In this document: one piece after another, positions 19,132-28,093 of the stretch
Layout of the letters: each line of letters opens with the position of its first letter
Position numbering within the stretch: the first letter of the stretch is position 1
Assembly: GCA_963730685.1 (NCBI GenBank)
Contig: CAVSSP010000004.1
Coordinates: 1,426,001 to 1,490,000 of the forward strand
Origin: Bog-756 sp963730685
Lineage (GTDB): Bacteria > Actinomycetota > Acidimicrobiia > Acidimicrobiales > RAAP-2
Reading direction: 5' to 3'
Length of the DNA stretch: 64,000 nt
Position numbers and translations under genes: made by a program
The notes under the pieces: generated by a model
What the model saw: only the letters and a program-made list of their open reading frames with translations
What the model was told of the DNA's origin: nothing
Databases searched by the model: none

Positions 19132-20940
19132 GTGATTCCGACGGTTGATTTCGACGACACGGGTGACGACCACCGACCGGCAGAGTCTGACCACCGACCG
19201 GGAGAGTCCATGGACGGGGACGATCTCGAGACGCTGAAGCTCCGGGCCCTGGCGGCGGAGGAAGAGGTCACGCTGCTGCGCCGCCGGCTGCAGGAGAGCC
19301 CGAGGCGGGTTCAGACCCTCGAGGAGAAGCTCCTGGAGACGAAGGGACAGCTGGCCCAGGCCATCTCCCAGAACGAGAAGCTCACCTTCACGCTGCAGAC
19401 GGCCAAGGAACATGTGGCCAACCTGCGCGAGGAGGTCGAGAAGCTGACCCAGCCCCCGGCGGCGTACGGGACCTTCCTCGGGACGAACGACGACGGAACG
19501 GTCGACGTGTTCTCCGGCGGTCGCAAGATGCGTGTCTCCCTCCATCCCGACATCGAGGTCGACGAGCTCCAGCGGGGCAACGAGGTGGTGCTCAACGAGT
19601 CGCTCAACGTGATCCTGGCTCGGGAGGGCGAGGGATCCGGCGAGGTGGTGGTGCTGAAGGAGGTACTCGAAGACGGCAAGCGGGCCCTGGTGTTCGGTCG
19701 TGCCGACGAGGAGCGGGTGGCCGAGCTCTCCGACAGCCTGATCGGCGTCAAGCTCCGTGCCGGCGACACGGTGCTCATGGAGGCTCGCACCGGGCTGCTG
19801 ATCGAGAAGCTGGCAAGGCCCGAGGTCGAGGAACTGGTTCTGGAGGAGGTCCCCGATGTCACCTACTCCGACGTGGGCGGACTCGACGACCAGATCGAGG
19901 CCATCACCGACGCCGTCGAGCTGCCCTACCTCTACCGGGAGCTCTACCTCGAGCACAAGCTGCCGGCCCCCAAGGGGATCCTGTTGTACGGACCGCCCGG
20001 GTGCGGGAAGACGCTGATCGCCAAGGCCGTGGCCAACTCGTTGGCCAAGAAGGTCGCCGAGGTCACCGGCAACACCAACGCCCGCAGCTACTTCTTGAAC
20101 ATCAAGGGCCCCGAGCTCCTCAACAAGTACGTGGGTGAGACCGAGCGCCAGATCCGGCTCGTCTTCCAGCGGGCACGGGAGAAGTCGGAAGAAGGTGTCC
20201 CGGTGATCGTGTTCTTCGACGAGATGGACTCCTTGTTCCGCACCCGCGGTACCGGCATCAGCTCCGACATGGAGTCGACCATCGTCCCCCAGCTGTTGGC
20301 GGAGATCGACGGGGTGGAGACGCTGAAGGACGTCATCGTGATCGGAGCCTCCAACCGCGAGGACCTGATCGACCCGGCCATCCTGCGTCCGGGCCGGCTG
20401 GACGTGAAGATCCGGATCGAGCGGCCCAACGAGGTGGCCGCCACCCAGATCTTCTCCCGGTACCTGACCCCGGACCTGCCCCTCGATGCCGAGGAGGTCA
20501 GGACCCTGGGCGGGGGAGACCCGGCCAAGGCCACCCAGGCCATGATCGAGACCACCGTCACCGAGATGTACCGGAACGACGAGGAGAACCGCTTCCTCGA
20601 GGTCACGTACCAGAACGGTGACAAAGAGGTCCTCTACTACCGCGACTTCGCATCGGGCGCCATGATCGAGAACATCGTCCGCCGGGCCAAGAAGCTGGCC
20701 ATCAAGCGGGCCATCGCCGAGGACACCCGGGGGATCCGGACCGACGACCTGCTCGAGTCCATCCGCCAGGAGTACAAGGAGAACGAGGATCTCCCCAACA
20801 CGACGAATCCCGACGACTGGGCGAAGATCTCCGGCAAGAAGGGGGAGCGGATCGTCTATATCCGGACGCTCATCAGCGACCGGGACGAGACGACCGGCGG
20901 CCGGTCCATCGAGCGGGTCGGTACCGGTCAGTATCTCTGA
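19132..20940 (+). CDS. arc: Proteasome-associated AAA ATPase ARC (Mpa)
   Basis: Hexameric unfoldase that recognises pupylated proteins and threads them into the 20S proteasome. 602 residues: N-terminal coiled coil (about 40-108) that binds Pup, OB-fold region (110-235), AAA domain with Walker A GPPGCGKT at 287-294 and Walker B FFDEMD at 361-366, and a C-terminal QYL that docks in the alpha-ring. GTG at 19132 has almost no leader; ATG at 19210, four bases after GGGAGAG, is a real alternative that would remove 26 residues. First of arc-dop-pup-prcB-prcA-pafA. Confidence 0.95.
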   Translation: MIPTVDFDDTGDDHRPAESDHRPGESMDGDDLETLKLRALAAEEEVTLLRRRLQESPRRVQTLEEKLLETKGQLAQAISQNEKLTFTLQTAKEHVANLREEVEKLTQPPAAYGTFLGTNDDGTVDVFSGGRKMRVSLHPDIEVDELQRGNEVVLNESLNVILAREGEGSGEVVVLKEVLEDGKRALVFGRADEERVAELSDSLIGVKLRAGDTVLMEARTGLLIEKLARPEVEELVLEEVPDVTYSDVGGLDDQIEAITDAVELPYLYRELYLEHKLPAPKGILLYGPPGCGKTLIAKAVANSLAKKVAEVTGNTNARSYFLNIKGPELLNKYVGETERQIRLVFQRAREKSEEGVPVIVFFDEMDSLFRTRGTGISSDMESTIVPQLLAEIDGVETLKDVIVIGASNREDLIDPAILRPGRLDVKIRIERPNEVAATQIFSRYLTPDLPLDAEEVRTLGGGDPAKATQAMIETTVTEMYRNDEENRFLEVTYQNGDKEVLYYRDFASGAMIENIVRRAKKLAIKRAIAEDTRGIRTDDLLESIRQEYKENEDLPNTTNPDDWAKISGKKGERIVYIRTLISDRDETTGGRSIERVGTGQYL

Positions 20941-20953
20941 GCGCAGGCCGGGA

Positions 20954-20959
20954 TAGGGT
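20954..20959 (+). promoter_or_regulatory. -10 box of a probable leaderless dop transcript
   Basis: TAGGGT lies seven bases before the dop ATG at 20967, too close for a Shine-Dalgarno sequence. The spacing puts the transcription start at or next to the A of ATG, as in actinobacterial leaderless mRNAs. Inferred from spacing only. Confidence 0.45.
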
Positions 20960-20966
20960 CGACTGC

Positions 20967-22460
20967 ATGGCCATCCCCAAGGTCTGTGGCATCGAGACCG
21001 AGTACGGCATCCAGGTCGTGCACGGCGACCCGAATCCCATCGCCGCGTCCTCGGTGCTCATCAACGCCTACGCCCACGACGTGGCGCGTCAGCAGACAGG
21101 TTGGGACTTCGAGGACGAGGCGCCCGGCAACGACGCCCGCGGCTTCGCCCGCGAGGACGCCATGCCGCCCCAGGTGGAGACCCACCTCGTGAACACCGTG
21201 CTGACCAACGGGGCCCGCTACTACGTCGACCACGCCCACCCCGAGTACTCGACGCCCGAATGCAGTGACGCGCTCGAATGCCTCCGGTACGACCGGGCCG
21301 GCGAGGTGATCCTGATCCGCTCGATGGAGGCGGCCGACCTGGCCGTACATGACGGGTCCCGGCTGGTCATCTACAAGAACAACTCGGACGGCAAGGGCAA
21401 CTCCTACGGGGCCCACGAGAACTACCTGATGGACCGGGCCGCCCCGTTCACGAGGATCGTGGCCGAGGTCACCCCCCACTTCGTGACCCGTCAGATCTTC
21501 GCCGGCGCCGGCAAGGTGGGCGCCGAGACGTCGAGCCACGACGGTCGCTCCGTCGACTTCCAGCTCTCGCAACGGGCCGAGTTCTTCGAGGAGCAGGTGG
21601 GCCTCGAGACCACCTTGAAGCGTCCGATCGTGAACACCCGGGACGAGCCCCACGCCGACCCCCACCGCTACCGGCGGCTCCACGTGATCGTCGGTGATGC
21701 CAATCTGGCCGAGGTGGCCACGTTCTTGAAGGTCGGCACGACCGCGTTGGTCCTGGCCATGATCGAGGACGACGTCTCCGGCTCCCGATCGCTGGTCTTG
21801 GCCGACCCGGTCATCGCCATGCACGAGGTCGCCCTCGACCGCACCTTCACCACCCCGCTGCCGATGGCGGACGGCTCGACGGCGACTGCCCTGGCCATCC
21901 AGTGGGAGTTGTTCTCGTTGGCCCGCAAGTACGCCGACGACCGGGGCCTCGAGTGCATGGGCGACGAGGGCGTCGGTGAGGAGGTCCTGAGGCGCTGGGA
22001 GCAGGTGCTGCACGGTCTGGAGACCGATCCGATGTCTCTGCACCGACAACTCGACTGGGTGGCCAAGCTGCAGATGATCGAGGGCTACCGGGAGCGCCAC
22101 GGCTGCGACTGGGGCGACCACCGGCTGGCCGCCCTCGACCTCCAGTACCACGACCTGCGGCCGTCCCACTCCCTGTTCGCCCGCATGAACACGGAGCGGC
22201 TGGTCGACGAGGCCTCGGTGGTGGCGGCGATCACCGAGCCGCCCCGGGGGACGCGTGCCTGGTTCCGGGGCCAGTGCCTCAAGAAGTGGCCGGCCGCGGT
22301 GGTCACCGCCAACTGGGATTCGCTCGTTTTCGACCTCGGCACCGACCCCCTGCGGCGCGTCCCTATGATGGACCCCTTGAAGGGCACTGCCGATCATGTC
22401 GAAGAGCTCTTGGACGCGTGCGCGACTCCGTCCGAGCTCCTGGACCGATTGAGCAGCTAG
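20967..22460 (+). CDS. dop: Depupylase/Pup deamidase Dop
   Basis: Removes Pup from substrates and deamidates Pup-Gln forms. 497 residues of the carboxylate-amine ligase fold: the start motif GIETEYG (Glu10, Glu12), the metal and nucleotide-binding KNNSDGKGNSYGAHENYL, and the presumed nucleophile Asp88 in YVDHAHPEYSTPE. The Dop-loop between about residues 41 and 70, absent from PafA, separates it from its paralogue encoded at 24301. Because this Pup already ends in Glu, deamidation is dispensable and removal of Pup from substrates is the likely main role. Confidence 0.95.
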   Translation: MAIPKVCGIETEYGIQVVHGDPNPIAASSVLINAYAHDVARQQTGWDFEDEAPGNDARGFAREDAMPPQVETHLVNTVLTNGARYYVDHAHPEYSTPECSDALECLRYDRAGEVILIRSMEAADLAVHDGSRLVIYKNNSDGKGNSYGAHENYLMDRAAPFTRIVAEVTPHFVTRQIFAGAGKVGAETSSHDGRSVDFQLSQRAEFFEEQVGLETTLKRPIVNTRDEPHADPHRYRRLHVIVGDANLAEVATFLKVGTTALVLAMIEDDVSGSRSLVLADPVIAMHEVALDRTFTTPLPMADGSTATALAIQWELFSLARKYADDRGLECMGDEGVGEEVLRRWEQVLHGLETDPMSLHRQLDWVAKLQMIEGYRERHGCDWGDHRLAALDLQYHDLRPSHSLFARMNTERLVDEASVVAAITEPPRGTRAWFRGQCLKKWPAAVVTANWDSLVFDLGTDPLRRVPMMDPLKGTADHVEELLDACATPSELLDRLSS

Positions 22461-22481
22461 GGAGAGGGATGGCTGACCACG

Positions 22482-22679
22482 ATGGCTGAACGGGAACAGA
22501 AGAAGAAGACCGCCACGACCGAGCGGACCGAGGAAGTGGTCGAAGAGGTGCCTGGCTCGTCGGCCACCGGCGACAAGCTGAAGGCCGAGCTCGACGACCT
22601 CCTCGACGAGATCGACGAGGTGCTCGAAGACAATGCCGAGGAGTTCGTGCGCAATTACGTGCAAAAGGGCGGCGAGTAA
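22482..22679 (+). CDS. pup: Prokaryotic ubiquitin-like protein Pup
   Basis: 65 residues, intrinsically disordered and acidic, with a basic N-terminal KKK, the central helix region DKLKAELDDLLDEIDEVLEDN that binds ARC, and a C-terminal GGE. The final residue is Glu, so no deamidation is needed before PafA links it to substrate lysines. ATG at 22482 follows GGGAGAGGG by 13 bases; an ATG at 22469, immediately after the purine tract, gives only six codons before a stop. prcB starts 5 bases after the pup stop. Confidence 0.97.
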   Translation: MAEREQKKKTATTERTEEVVEEVPGSSATGDKLKAELDDLLDEIDEVLEDNAEEFVRNYVQKGGE

Positions 22680-22684
22680 CGCCG

Positions 22685-23506
22685 GTGACCCTGCCGCTCT
22701 TTTCGACAACTGAAGATCCTGGCCCCGACTTCGCCGGGTTGATCCGCCGGCTCCGGGTGCCGCACCCGACCATGGGCTCGGCGGGTGGGGCCGTGCCCAG
22801 CGGGGGTGGGGGCGCAGGCGAGTTCCGGCACGGCACCACCGTGGTGGCCCTCCGTTATGCCGACGGCATCGTGATGGCGGGCGACCGCCGGGCCACCGAG
22901 GGCCACACCATCGCCCACCGGTCGATGGAGAAGGTCTTCCCGGCCGACCGGTACTCGGCGGTGGCCATCGCCGGAGCGGCCGGACCGGCCGTCGAGATGG
23001 TCCGCCTGTTCCAGACCCAGCTCGAGCACTACGAGAAGGTGGAGGGCGTCGTCCTCAGTCTCGAGGGCAAGGCCAACCAATTGAGCCAGATGGTGCGTGA
23101 GCACCTGCCCATGGCCATGCAGGGGCTGGCCGTCGTCCCGCTCTTCGCCGGGTACGACCTGGCCCGGGGGACGGGGAGGATCTTCACCTACGACGTGACC
23201 GGTGGCCACTACGAGGAGACCGAGCACAATGCCACCGGCTCGGGTGGCCGCGACGCCCGCACCACCATCAAGCTCGGCTTCCGCAGCGGCATGGCGCGTG
23301 ACGAGGCGGTGGAGCTGGCCATCGAGGCCCTCTACGAGGCGGCGGACGAGGACTCGGCAACCGGGGGTCCCGACCTCATCAGGGGGATCTATCCGCTGGT
23401 CGCCACGGTGAGCGCGGCCGGGTTCGAGTCGGTCCCCGAGGACGAGGTGGCGGCCCGGTTCGCCACGCTGATCGAGCGCCGTCGTTCGGAGGGCCGCCAG
23501 CCATGA
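22685..23506 (+). CDS. prcB: 20S proteasome beta subunit
   Basis: Catalytic subunit of the proteasome core. 273 residues with a 50-residue Gly/Pro-rich propeptide cleaved before Thr51 in the motif RHG/TTVVALRYADGIVMAGDRRAT; Thr51 becomes the N-terminal nucleophile. The rest follows the Ntn-hydrolase beta fold. It starts at GTG 5 bases after pup and its stop overlaps the prcA start in an ATGA junction, consistent with balanced alpha/beta synthesis. Confidence 0.95.
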   Translation: MTLPLFSTTEDPGPDFAGLIRRLRVPHPTMGSAGGAVPSGGGGAGEFRHGTTVVALRYADGIVMAGDRRATEGHTIAHRSMEKVFPADRYSAVAIAGAAGPAVEMVRLFQTQLEHYEKVEGVVLSLEGKANQLSQMVREHLPMAMQGLAVVPLFAGYDLARGTGRIFTYDVTGGHYEETEHNATGSGGRDARTTIKLGFRSGMARDEAVELAIEALYEAADEDSATGGPDLIRGIYPLVATVSAAGFESVPEDEVAARFATLIERRRSEGRQP

Positions 23507-24180
23507 CCATGCCGTACTACGTCGCCCCCGAGCAGGTGATGAAGGACCGGGCCGAGTATGCGCAAAAGGGCATCGCCCGGGGCCGCTCGCTGATCGCCAC
23601 CACCTACGACCAGGGCATCGCCATCGTGGCCGACAACCCCTCCCGCTCCCTTCACAAGATCAGCGAGATCTACGACCGGATCGCCTTCGCCGGCGTGGGC
23701 AAGTACAACGAGTTCGACCAGCTACGGGTGTCCGGCATCCGCCATGCCGATACCAAGGGATACGCCTACAGCCGCGAGGACGTCGACGCCCGGTCGTTGG
23801 CCAATCTGTACGCCCAGTACCTGGGCCAGGTGTTCACCCACGAGATGAAGCCGCTCGAGGTGGAGATCCTGGTGGCCGAGTTGGGCACCGGCCTGCACGC
23901 CCACCAGCTGTACCACATCGCCTACGAGGGAACGATCACCGACGAGGACCGGTTCGCGGTGCTCGGCGGGGAGACCGAGTCGATCGCCGAGCGCCTGGAG
24001 GAGCGGTGGACCGAGGGCGCGCCGCTGTCCGGGGCCCTCCGTGCCGCCGTGGATGCGCTGGCCGGGCCCGACCGGACCCTCGGGGGCGCCGAGCTCGAGG
24101 TGGCCGTTCTGGCCGAGGGGAACGGCCGCCGGGCGTTCCGGCGCCTGGTCGATGCCGAGTTGGAGTCCGTGCTGGCCTGA
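23503..24180 (+). CDS. prcA: 20S proteasome alpha subunit
   Basis: Forms the gated outer rings of the core and docks ARC. 225 residues beginning MTMPYYVAPEQVMKDRAEYAQKG, the N-terminal gate segment and first helix, followed by ARGRSLIATTYDQGIAIVADN. It has no catalytic threonine, as expected. The start overlaps the prcB stop by four bases. A perfect hairpin 65 bases after the stop separates it from pafA. Confidence 0.95.
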   Translation: MTMPYYVAPEQVMKDRAEYAQKGIARGRSLIATTYDQGIAIVADNPSRSLHKISEIYDRIAFAGVGKYNEFDQLRVSGIRHADTKGYAYSREDVDARSLANLYAQYLGQVFTHEMKPLEVEILVAELGTGLHAHQLYHIAYEGTITDEDRFAVLGGETESIAERLEERWTEGAPLSGALRAAVDALAGPDRTLGGAELEVAVLAEGNGRRAFRRLVDAELESVLA

Positions 24181-24244
24181 GGCGGCTGCCGCGTCGGTGG
24201 CGGCGGCGACCGGCCTCCTGTCGGGCTATTTCGGGCGCCCATGG

Positions 24245-24268
24245 GCCGCTGACCGGGGAGTCAGCGGC
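24245..24268 (+). terminator. Perfect 9-bp GC hairpin between prcA and pafA
   Basis: GCCGCTGAC (24245-24253) pairs perfectly with GTCAGCGGC (24260-24268) over a six-base loop. There is no U-tract, so this is a possible weak or Rho-assisted terminator, or an attenuator separating prcBA from pafA. Confidence 0.45.
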
Positions 24269-24280
24269 ATTGGGCCGTGG

Positions 24281-24294
24281 TCACGGTACCGTGA
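24281..24294. promoter_or_regulatory. 14-bp palindrome over the pafA promoter
   Basis: TCACGGTACCGTGA is a perfect palindrome that contains TACCGT (24287-24292), a -10-like box eight bases before the pafA ATG. A repressor bound here would block the promoter directly. A GAGGGG purine run (24293-24298) lies between box and start. Confidence 0.5.
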
Positions 24295-24300
24295 GGGGTA

Positions 24301-25659
24301 ATGGACAAGCGGATCTACGGCTTGGAGAACGAGTACGGGGTGACCTGCACCCTCCGCGGGCAGCGGCGGCTCAGCCCGGACGAGGTGGCCCGGTACCTGT
24401 TCCGGCGGGTGGTGAGCTGGGGCCGTTCGTCCAATGTCTTCCTCGAGAACGGCGCCCGCCTGTACCTCGACGTCGGGAGCCATCCCGAGTACGCCACGCC
24501 CGAGTGCGACGACATCGCCGAACTGGTCACCCACGACAAAGCAGGGGAGTGGATCCTCTCGTCCCTGGTCGAGGGGGCCGAGGCCCGGCTTCGGGAAGAG
24601 GGCATTCGTGGCGACATCTACCTGTTCAAGAACAACACCGACTCGGCCGGCAACTCCTACGGGTGCCACGAGAACTATCTGACCAGCCGACGCGACGATT
24701 TCGCCCACTACACCGAGGTGCTGATCCCGTTCCTGGTCAGCAGGCAGGCCTACGCCGGTGCCGGAAAGGTGCTCCAGACGGCTCGGGGTGCGGTCTTCTG
24801 CCTGAGCCAGAGGGCCGAGCACATCTGGGAGGGTGTGAGCTCGGCCACCACGCGGAGCCGGCCCATCATCAACACCCGGGACGAGCCCCACGCCGACGCC
24901 GAGAAGTACCGGCGCCTCCACGTCATCGTGGGCGACTCCAACATGAGCGAGTACGCCACCTTCCTCAAGATCGGCGCCACCAGCATCGTGCTCCGGATGC
25001 TCGAGGACCCGACGACGGTCATGCGCGACCTGACCCTCGAGAACCCCATCAGGGCCATCCGTGAGATCAGCCACGACATCACCTGCCGCCGCCCCGTACG
25101 CCTGGCCAACGGGAGGGAGATGAGCGCGCTCGACATCCAGGGCGAATATCTCCAGCGGGCCATCCGCTACCGAGACCGCCAGGGACTGTCACCCCAGGAG
25201 GACCGAGCCCTCCAGATGTGGGAGCACTGCCTCAAGGGGCTCGAGTCCGACCCCCTCTCCCTGCACCGCGAGTGTGACTGGGTGGCCAAGTACCGTCTCA
25301 TCGACCGCTACCGCGACCGGCACTCGCTCCCGTTGCACAGCCCGGCCGTGTCGCTCCTCGACCTCCAGTACCACGATGTGGACCGCAAACGTGGCCTCTA
25401 CTACCGCCTCCAGTCCCACGATCAACTCGACCGCATCTGCGACGACGTGGAGATCGCCGCCGCCATGTCGGTTCCTCCCCAGACCACACGGGCCCGGTTG
25501 CGGGGGGAGTTCGTGAAGAAGGCCAAGGAGCGGCGGCGCGACTTCACCGTCGACTGGGTTCACCTGAAGCTCAACGACCAGGCCCAGCGGACCGTGCTCC
25601 TCAAGGACCCGTTCAAGTCCAAGGACGAGCGGGTGGAGAAGCTCATCGCCGGGCTCTAG
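24301..25659 (+). CDS. pafA: Pup-protein ligase PafA
   Basis: Attaches the C-terminal Glu of Pup to substrate lysines using ATP. 452 residues of the same fold as Dop but without the Dop-loop: GLENEYG with Glu9 and Glu11 at the start, YLDVGSHPEYATPECD with catalytic Asp57, and FKNNTDSAGNSYGCHENYL for ATP and metal binding. It has its own promoter-like box and palindrome upstream, so its expression may be set apart from prcBA. In mycobacteria pafB and pafC follow; here signal peptidase genes do. Confidence 0.96.
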   Translation: MDKRIYGLENEYGVTCTLRGQRRLSPDEVARYLFRRVVSWGRSSNVFLENGARLYLDVGSHPEYATPECDDIAELVTHDKAGEWILSSLVEGAEARLREEGIRGDIYLFKNNTDSAGNSYGCHENYLTSRRDDFAHYTEVLIPFLVSRQAYAGAGKVLQTARGAVFCLSQRAEHIWEGVSSATTRSRPIINTRDEPHADAEKYRRLHVIVGDSNMSEYATFLKIGATSIVLRMLEDPTTVMRDLTLENPIRAIREISHDITCRRPVRLANGREMSALDIQGEYLQRAIRYRDRQGLSPQEDRALQMWEHCLKGLESDPLSLHRECDWVAKYRLIDRYRDRHSLPLHSPAVSLLDLQYHDVDRKRGLYYRLQSHDQLDRICDDVEIAAAMSVPPQTTRARLRGEFVKKAKERRRDFTVDWVHLKLNDQAQRTVLLKDPFKSKDERVEKLIAGL

Positions 25660-25721
25660 GCCGTCGGGGTGCCCTGCAGCGACCCAACCGGGCCATGTTC
25701 CTGGGGTAGCGTCGCACCATT

Positions 25722-26378
25722 GTGACCAGCCAAATCCCCGGCGGTGCCCTGCCCTCGGTCGAACCACCTCCCGACGGGCGGGACGGTGATGACGACCGAG
25801 CACCCGAGCCGCTGAGACAGCGCGGATACCGGACCGTCATCGAGTGGGCCATCATCTTGATGGCCGTCCTGTTGTGCACGCTGCTGCTGCGGACCTACGT
25901 GGTCCAGTCGTTCTCCATCCCGTCGCTCTCGATGTACCCCACCCTCCAGGTCGGGGACCGGATCATCGTCAACAAACTGAGCTACGACCTCCACAGCGTG
26001 CACCGTGGCGACATCGTCGTCTTCGCCCGCCCGCCGCTCGAGGACCAGGAGTACGCCGATCTGGTCAAGCGGGTGATCGGGCTGCCGGGCGAGACCATCT
26101 CGTCCAAGAACTGCCGGATCCTGATCAACGGCAGGCCCCTGTCCGAACCGTGGCTTCCGAGCGGGCCGGACAGTTGCTCGGCGGCTCTCCCGGGCGACGC
26201 CCATCCCCAGTACAACCTGCCCGGTCCCGTGAAGATCCCCGCCGGGGAGTACTACGTCATGGGCGACAACCGGACCGACTCGGAGGACAGCCGATTCTTC
26301 GGGCCCATCCCGAAGTCACTCATCGTGGGGCGGGCGGTTGCGGTGGTGTGGCCGCTCAGCCACGTGAAAGGGCTGTAG
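25722..26378 (+). CDS. lepB: Signal peptidase I (first copy)
   Basis: Membrane serine protease that removes signal peptides on the outer face. 218 residues: cytoplasmic N-terminus, one transmembrane helix (about 40-58), catalytic Ser70 in IPSLSMYPTL, catalytic Lys116 in DLVKRVIGLPG, and the closing box GDNRTDSEDSRFFGPI. The residue two before the serine is Leu where most enzymes have Gly (SGSM), a possible substrate-pocket change. Starts at GTG; TAGCGT at 25707-25712 lies nine bases upstream. A second copy follows 34 bases after the stop. Confidence 0.93.
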   Translation: MTSQIPGGALPSVEPPPDGRDGDDDRAPEPLRQRGYRTVIEWAIILMAVLLCTLLLRTYVVQSFSIPSLSMYPTLQVGDRIIVNKLSYDLHSVHRGDIVVFARPPLEDQEYADLVKRVIGLPGETISSKNCRILINGRPLSEPWLPSGPDSCSAALPGDAHPQYNLPGPVKIPAGEYYVMGDNRTDSEDSRFFGPIPKSLIVGRAVAVVWPLSHVKGL

Positions 26379-26412
26379 AACCGGCTGGTCCGTGCACTAG
26401 CCTTGTCGTGCC

Positions 26413-27339
26413 GTGGACCCGCTCGCGTACCAGACGTCGGTGGCCGGTCCACGCCCCGTCGTCCCTTTGAGCGGACCGGTCGTCCACGACGGCGCCCTCC
26501 GGGCACCGGCCCCTGTGCCCGAACTGCCGGTGGACGTGCCGTTCGTCGGACGCTCCGCCCCGGCCGGCCCGATCCTGGTCCCCGAGTTGCCCCCGGATCG
26601 GTGGCCCCAGTGGTTGGTTCCCGCCGCCGGACCTGATGGGCGTGACCACCGTCCCCGCCGCTGGGTCCGGTGGGTGGTGGAGTGGGCCGTCGTGCTGGTG
26701 GTCGCCCTGCTCCTGGCGGTCGGTGTGCGCACCTTCGTCGCCCAGATGTTCTTCATCCCGTCGGGGTCGATGCTCCCCACCCTCCAGGTCGGGGACCGGA
26801 TCGTCGTGGACAAGCTGAGCTATCACCTCCACAACGTGGAGCGGGGGGACATCGTCGTGTTCCACCGCCCCCCTCTGGAGCACGCGAACTACGCCGATCT
26901 GGTCAAGCGGGTGATCGGCCTGCCCGGCGATACCATCGCCTCCGTCGACGGTCGCATCACCATCGACGGCAAGGTCCTCGCCGAACCCTGGCTGCCCGAT
27001 CCACGTCCCCAGAGCCTCCCGAGCCCGTTGTCGGCCGCCTACAGCCTCAACCACCCGTTCACCGTGCCGGCGGGCGAGTACTACGTGATGGGGGACAATC
27101 GGACCGACTCCGAGGACAGCCGGTACTTCGGGCCCATCCCGGGCAGCCTCATCGTCGGGAAGATGGCGTTCAAGGCTTGGCCGGTCAGTAGATCGGTCTG
27201 GTTGAGTGCGGTTGCGGTGCTGGTGGCAGCGGTGCTGATCATGCTGCTCCTCTCCGTCCGTGCACCTGCCCGACGCCGACCAGAGCACCGTGCCCGGCGC
27301 AGGGGTCCGCCGGTGGAGGTGGGAGCCGGAGCTGTCTAG
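26413..27339 (+). CDS. lepB: Signal peptidase I (second copy, extended)
   Basis: 308 residues. A Pro-rich cytoplasmic N-terminal extension of about 85 residues precedes a transmembrane helix (about 88-106), then catalytic Ser119 in IPSGSMLPTL, Lys164 in DLVKRVIGLPG and GDNRTDSEDSRYFGPI. Unlike the first copy it adds a second hydrophobic segment near the C-terminus (about 260-283) and a basic tail. The catalytic cores are close relatives, so this looks like a local duplication that diverged at the ends. Starts at GTG, nine bases after TAGCCT. Confidence 0.92.
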   Translation: MDPLAYQTSVAGPRPVVPLSGPVVHDGALRAPAPVPELPVDVPFVGRSAPAGPILVPELPPDRWPQWLVPAAGPDGRDHRPRRWVRWVVEWAVVLVVALLLAVGVRTFVAQMFFIPSGSMLPTLQVGDRIVVDKLSYHLHNVERGDIVVFHRPPLEHANYADLVKRVIGLPGDTIASVDGRITIDGKVLAEPWLPDPRPQSLPSPLSAAYSLNHPFTVPAGEYYVMGDNRTDSEDSRYFGPIPGSLIVGKMAFKAWPVSRSVWLSAVAVLVAAVLIMLLLSVRAPARRRPEHRARRRGPPVEVGAGAV

Positions 27340-27375
27340 CGGCGGCCTGAGTGTGGGCCTGAGCGTCGGCAGTAT

Positions 27376-27418
27376 GTTTTTCCACTTTACAGACCAATGT
27401 AATGTTATTTGGAAAAAC
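27376..27418. repeat. AT-rich imperfect inverted repeat
   Basis: Outer arms GTTTTTCC (27376-27383) and GGAAAAAC (27411-27418) and inner arms TTACA (27387-27391) and TGTAA (27398-27402) pair, giving an AT-rich interrupted dyad in a 249-base gap between lepB and tatA. It shares the TTTTCCA-TTTA character of the element at 4699-4754. The rest of the gap (27419-27570) is Pro/Arg-like GC-rich repeat sequence with no convincing gene. Confidence 0.5.
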
Positions 27419-27576
27419 GATCGGCCGGCGCTCCCGGACCCGTCTCCCGCCCGCCCGGTCCCCAGCCGGACCGGTCTCCCGCCGGACCGGTCTCCAGCCG
27501 GACCCCCTGCCGCCGGCGCCGAGCACCGGCGGCAGGGCACCAGAGGCCACGACTGCAGCGGCGCCAGGCCCGCCAG

Positions 27577-27582
27577 TACACT
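27577..27582 (+). promoter_or_regulatory. -10 box of a probable leaderless tatA transcript
   Basis: TACACT lies six bases before the tatA GTG at 27589, and no Shine-Dalgarno sequence fits between them. This implies transcription starting at the start codon. Confidence 0.45.
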
Positions 27583-27588
27583 TTTCCT

Positions 27589-28056
27589 GTGTTCCTGAGC
27601 CCGGCAAAGGTGCTGATCATCCTGGTGGTGGCCCTTGTGGTCCTGGGACCCGACAAGCTGCCCAAGGTGGCCAAGCAGATCGGTGCCCTGTGGGGGGAGT
27701 TCAGGAAGTTCCGCGAGAGGCTCGAGTCGGACGTCCGGAGCAGCTTCCCCGATCTGCCGTCCACCGACACCATCACCCAGGCGGTGCGGTCCCCCCTGAG
27801 TTTCCTCGACAACCTGGCCGACTCCCACAGCGCGGAGAACGGCGTCACATCCGGGGTGGTTGACGGTGTCGAACCCCCTGACGTGCAAGGCGACGCGGTG
27901 CAGCCATCGGGGGAGGCCAACCGGCCGGCCGGGACGGTACAGGCGTTCGAGGAGCCACCGTCGTTGCCCGGCGTGCTGATCACCGACCCGGGAGGCATCG
28001 TCCACCAGGTCCGCTCGAACGGTGGGGTCGTGTCCGACGAACCCGGGATGAACTGA
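27589..28056 (+). CDS. tatA: Sec-independent translocase TatA/TatB-type protein
   Basis: Pore or adaptor component of the twin-arginine export system. 155 residues: a very short N-terminus, one transmembrane helix (about 5-19, VLIILVVALVVLGPDKLP) with the hinge Pro-Asp typical of TatA/B, an amphipathic helix (20-45), then a polar tail. The long tail resembles TatB; sequence alone does not settle which. GTG at 27589 is the start consistent with the fold. tatC follows 37 bases later. Confidence 0.88.
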   Translation: MFLSPAKVLIILVVALVVLGPDKLPKVAKQIGALWGEFRKFRERLESDVRSSFPDLPSTDTITQAVRSPLSFLDNLADSHSAENGVTSGVVDGVEPPDVQGDAVQPSGEANRPAGTVQAFEEPPSLPGVLITDPGGIVHQVRSNGGVVSDEPGMN

Positions 28057-28093
28057 GCCGGGCGCCGCCCGGACCCGGACCGTCAGACCGACC

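Noticed and set aside
22469..22489. Six-codon upstream frame overlapping the pup start.
   Set aside because: Its ATG directly abuts the purine-rich tract, too close for efficient initiation, and the peptide is trivial; it may affect pup initiation slightly but is not called a gene.
20928..22709. Long minus-strand open frame opposite dop.
   Set aside because: Shadow of dop codon bias; no domain signature.
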